Shown here: in pieces, positions 61,733 through 64,000 of the stretch | Numbering within the stretch: position 1 is the first letter of the stretch | Layout of the letters: every line of letters begins with the position of its first letter | NCBI RefSeq assembly: GCF_016862955.1 | Contig: NZ_BONY01000015.1 | Location: forward strand, 1 to 64,000 | DNA: 64,000 bases | From: Rhizocola hellebori | Lineage (GTDB): Bacteria > Actinomycetota > Actinomycetes > Mycobacteriales > Micromonosporaceae | Reading direction: 5' to 3' | The notes under the pieces: generated by a model | Told to the model about the DNA's origin: nothing | Seen by the model: the letters and a program-made list of their open reading frames with translations, nothing else | Database searches by the model: none | Translations under genes and position numbers: made by a program

Positions 61733-63238
61733 TCACGCTGAGCCGCGTCTGCGCCGGCCCTCCCGGCCCATGTGATCGGGCACCCGCGCCCAGTGCTTTT
61801 CCAGATCGTCCATGATGGTCTCGTACTCGGCCGTGCGCTGCGCTTTGAGCCGCGCCCTGCCCACGGCCAGGTTCGCCTTGGCGTCCTCGGCCCAGCCTTC
61901 GGCGTCGGCCGCGTCCTCGGCGCGGCGGGCGCCGTAGCGCAGCTCGCCGAGTTTGAGGTTGGCGCTGACCAGCCGGTCGTAGGTGGTCGTCGAGGAGGTG
62001 AACTTCGCCAGGGCCGGTGCCAGATCGACCAGAATGAACAGCGCGCGCACCGCCCAGATGCCCAGAGCCAGGGCAAGATGCTTGGCCGACAACAGGTTCA
62101 GTGCCTCGATGCGTTCCAGCAGCCCGACGTCGCCGCGTCCTTGACTCCACCGCTGCACCTGCTCGTCCACGTACTGGTCGCGTTTGGCCGCCCACGCCGC
62201 GCTTTCCGCTTGGATCTCGTCGGAGAGCTTTTGCACCTCGCCACGGCGGGCGGTCACGTCGGCGAGGAGCTGATCCATGTGATGGCTGGCCCAGTAGGCG
62301 TCGGCGGTGGCGTAGAGCTGGCGGCAAACCGGCCCGAACCCGTAGTGTCCGGTTGATCCGTTGCAGTCATTCTTGGCCGCGTCCACCAGTTTGGTGTGTT
62401 CGGCGGTGTTGGTGGCCAGCTCGGCTTCCATGACCGTTAGTTGCGTCTTCTTCTGATCGCGTTCGGTGGCAAGGGATCTGACCCGGTCCGGCAGCGGGAT
62501 CGGGTACAGGGCACAGTCCACCCCGTTCACCACCGGCGCCTTCGTCGGCGCCGGCGTCGGAGCGGCGGTCGGGGCGGCCGATGGCCCAGCCGATGCGCCC
62601 GGAATCGGGGCGACACCCGCACCGAGCCCCGCGATGCTGCCCAGATCGGGGTTGCAGGCCATCCAGTTGCCGCGGTAGGCCTTGAGCTCCTCGGCGCGAA
62701 CCTCATGCACCTTCTGTTCCACCGCGGTGTTGAAGACGGCCAGCACCAAGGGTTCGGCGATGACGATGCCGAAGACGAAGGCCATGCCCATCCGGACCAC
62801 GATGGTGGGCACCTTCTGCCAGCGATGCTCGGGCACCGGCGCCGACACGATCCAGCGGTCGAAGTTGAGGATCAGCAGGAACCAGAGCGCGGCCAGCAGC
62901 CACACCAAGGGGGAGCGGGTGCCGAAGGCGAGGCTGAGCGCGATGCCCATCGAGACGAAGGCCATCAACGCGGTGAACAGAACCGTTCCCCCCAAACCGG
63001 TGTAGCGGGGGCGTTCCTGCGGCACCCAGGCCAGCAGCCTTTCGTCGGAGCCGGCGAAGCGGCGCAATAGCCGGCCAACATTCCATTTGCCCGGCAGCGG
63101 ATCCGGTTCCGGCTGCCCTGAGATTTTGCTGAAGATTTCTTGTGGGTACCGGAAAAGGCCAGGCTCTGTCTCGGCGGCCGCGGGCTGGTGCGGCTCCGGT
63201 TGGTAATCGTCGGGGTCCACTCGGTGCGGGGAGGGCAT
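61733..63238 (-). CDS. DUF4407 membrane protein
   Basis: 501 residues. N-terminal cytoplasmic part (1-75), four membrane helices in two pairs (about 85-125 and 150-175, with a final one near 410-430), an extracellular loop rich in Ala/Pro/Thr, a coiled-coil region (about 260-360) and a charged tail. Matches DUF4407, whose role is unknown. ATG 63238. Second gene of an operon with the 63267 gene. Confidence 0.78.
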   Translation of the reverse strand: MPSPHRVDPDDYQPEPHQPAAAETEPGLFRYPQEIFSKISGQPEPDPLPGKWNVGRLLRRFAGSDERLLAWVPQERPRYTGLGGTVLFTALMAFVSMGIALSLAFGTRSPLVWLLAALWFLLILNFDRWIVSAPVPEHRWQKVPTIVVRMGMAFVFGIVIAEPLVLAVFNTAVEQKVHEVRAEELKAYRGNWMACNPDLGSIAGLGAGVAPIPGASAGPSAAPTAAPTPAPTKAPVVNGVDCALYPIPLPDRVRSLATERDQKKTQLTVMEAELATNTAEHTKLVDAAKNDCNGSTGHYGFGPVCRQLYATADAYWASHHMDQLLADVTARRGEVQKLSDEIQAESAAWAAKRDQYVDEQVQRWSQGRGDVGLLERIEALNLLSAKHLALALGIWAVRALFILVDLAPALAKFTSSTTTYDRLVSANLKLGELRYGARRAEDAADAEGWAEDAKANLAVGRARLKAQRTAEYETIMDDLEKHWARVPDHMGREGRRRRGSA

Positions 63239-63266
63239 GGTTTCCGTCCTCGGATTTCGGCGGTGG

Positions 63267-63791
63267 CTAGCTGACGTCGACCTTGACGAAACCCAGCTCG
63301 ATGCGCATCCCCGGGATCTCCGGCGGCTGAACACTGAATTGGGCGCTAATGCGTTGCTGGATCAGCAGGTAGGTCTCGTGCAGCCGGTCGGGGCTGCTGG
63401 GCGCGGCAAGCCGGCGAAGCCGTGAACTCTGGGCAAGGTAGCCGTCAAGCGCGCTCTGCAGATCGTGCAGGTGCAGCTGGGCCACGGCGGCCGGCTCGAC
63501 GACCTGACAGCGGAAGCTGACCCGCACCTGGCAGGCGATGGCGCCCGGTGGCGGGGTCATCTCGATGCTGACCTGGACCAGGCGCGGGCTCATGTCGACG
63601 ATCGAAACGGAGGTCGCGGCGCGCACCTTGGCCTGGCCCGGTTCGGGAAGATAGCGCCCTTTCACGGCGAAAACCCGCACCGTGCCCGGCTGGGTGGGCG
63701 GGAGGGTCACCTCGCGCTGGCGAAGCCTGGACCAGCCGAGCCCCACCGGCTCCAAAGCGTGCTCGCTGAGCACGGGGAATGAGTCAGCCAT
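63267..63791 (-). CDS. beta-rich protein partner of DUF4407
   Basis: 174 residues. Mostly beta strands (RVFAVKGRYLPEPG, VSIVDMSPRLVQVSIEMT, CQVRVSFRCQVVEPAAV) followed by a helix (LHLHDLQSALDGYLAQ) resembling SPFH/band-7-like or prohibitin-type layouts; identity unproven. No signal peptide. ATG 63791 is used, ATG 63806 possible. It is 28 bp upstream of the DUF4407 gene. Upstream sequence to the window end (209 bp) shows no further gene. Confidence 0.55.
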   Translation of the reverse strand: MADSFPVLSEHALEPVGLGWSRLRQREVTLPPTQPGTVRVFAVKGRYLPEPGQAKVRAATSVSIVDMSPRLVQVSIEMTPPPGAIACQVRVSFRCQVVEPAAVAQLHLHDLQSALDGYLAQSSRLRRLAAPSSPDRLHETYLLIQQRISAQFSVQPPEIPGMRIELGFVKVDVS

Positions 63792-64000
63792 GGGCGGCTC
63801 GCCCATCCTCGTCTGAACAGAATCCCTGGCGCACCTTGCCGAGTGTAGGCGGCGTCCCTGAATACGGCGTCCCGATGGGAGGTAAGCCTCCAAACCCGAC
63901 AGATTACCTGTATTTCCGTCAACAGCGTCCTATCGGGATGCCAGCCGCCGGTAGTTGATTTTGTAACGTGTTCTAATTTTGTCGGTGGATGCTCTGGTGT

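Overview
High-G+C window with short intergenic gaps, frequent GTG/TTG starts and ATGA-coupled genes. XRE/DUF397 pairs, an AfsR/SARP-type regulator, a DUF6232-like protein, a RipA-like NlpC/P60 protein, a SigB/HrdB-like sigma factor and carbohydrate ABC importers without their own ATPase all point to a soil-type actinomycete; the order cannot be fixed from the sequence. No rRNA, tRNA, CRISPR array, prophage or intact insertion sequence was found, so this looks like ordinary chromosome carrying accessory and regulatory genes.

Layout. 1-4.1 kb: a 20-bp tandem repeat array, a membrane protein/winged-helix pair, a small secreted protein, and an alpha-methylacyl-CoA racemase/SCP-type thiolase operon. 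4.1-12 kb: a CynX-like MFS transporter divergent from a FadR-type regulator with a candidate operator between them, a SdrD-B-type surface protein, a two-component system, a DM13 protein and a secreted subtilase. 12-19.3 kb: class Ia ribonucleotide reductase nrdAB behind a NrdR box, an HD hydrolase, a dTMP-kinase-like protein, a RpiR regulator and a sigma factor. 19.3-28 kb: cell-wall hydrolase, XRE/DUF397/Ser-Thr kinase cluster, Rieske lipoprotein, pirin, UBP zinc finger plus Na+/H+ antiporter, CsbD. 28-40 kb: HEAT-like protein, sugar ABC importer, a stand-alone LigD polymerase domain, a methyltransferase preceded by a candidate leader peptide, a PCMT-like methyltransferase, an MBL hydrolase, a possible degenerate P-loop/methyltransferase fusion and a glycerophosphodiesterase. 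40-50 kb: a large stem-loop and tandem duplication, DMT transporter, GDSL hydrolase, ATP-grasp enzyme, CASTOR/POLLUX-like channel, RtcB, FAD oxidoreductase with HxlR regulator, and a short HExxH protease. 50-64 kb: phosphoesterase, DUF1345 protein, a three-gene operon encoding WXG100-like (type VII secretion) proteins, a GH3 enzyme with two F5/8C domains behind LacI-type operators, ricin-like protein, AfsR-type regulator, a TIGR03437-like secreted protein and a DUF4407 operon.

The most interesting signals are: (i) a 16-codon leader ORF with competing hairpins, the last of which hides the ribosome binding site of a methyltransferase (34314-34395); (ii) the WXG100-like operon divergent from the GH3 gene, with two matching GGAGAGCGCTCTCC operators; (iii) a kinase-like/methyltransferase fusion; (iv) a TIGR03437-like domain, otherwise best known from Acidobacteria; (v) nested inverted repeats and a 56-bp tandem duplication at a gene end; (vi) a perfect 21-bp palindrome between a Ser/Thr kinase and a Rieske lipoprotein. 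Functional statements come from recognising families by eye; no database search was run.
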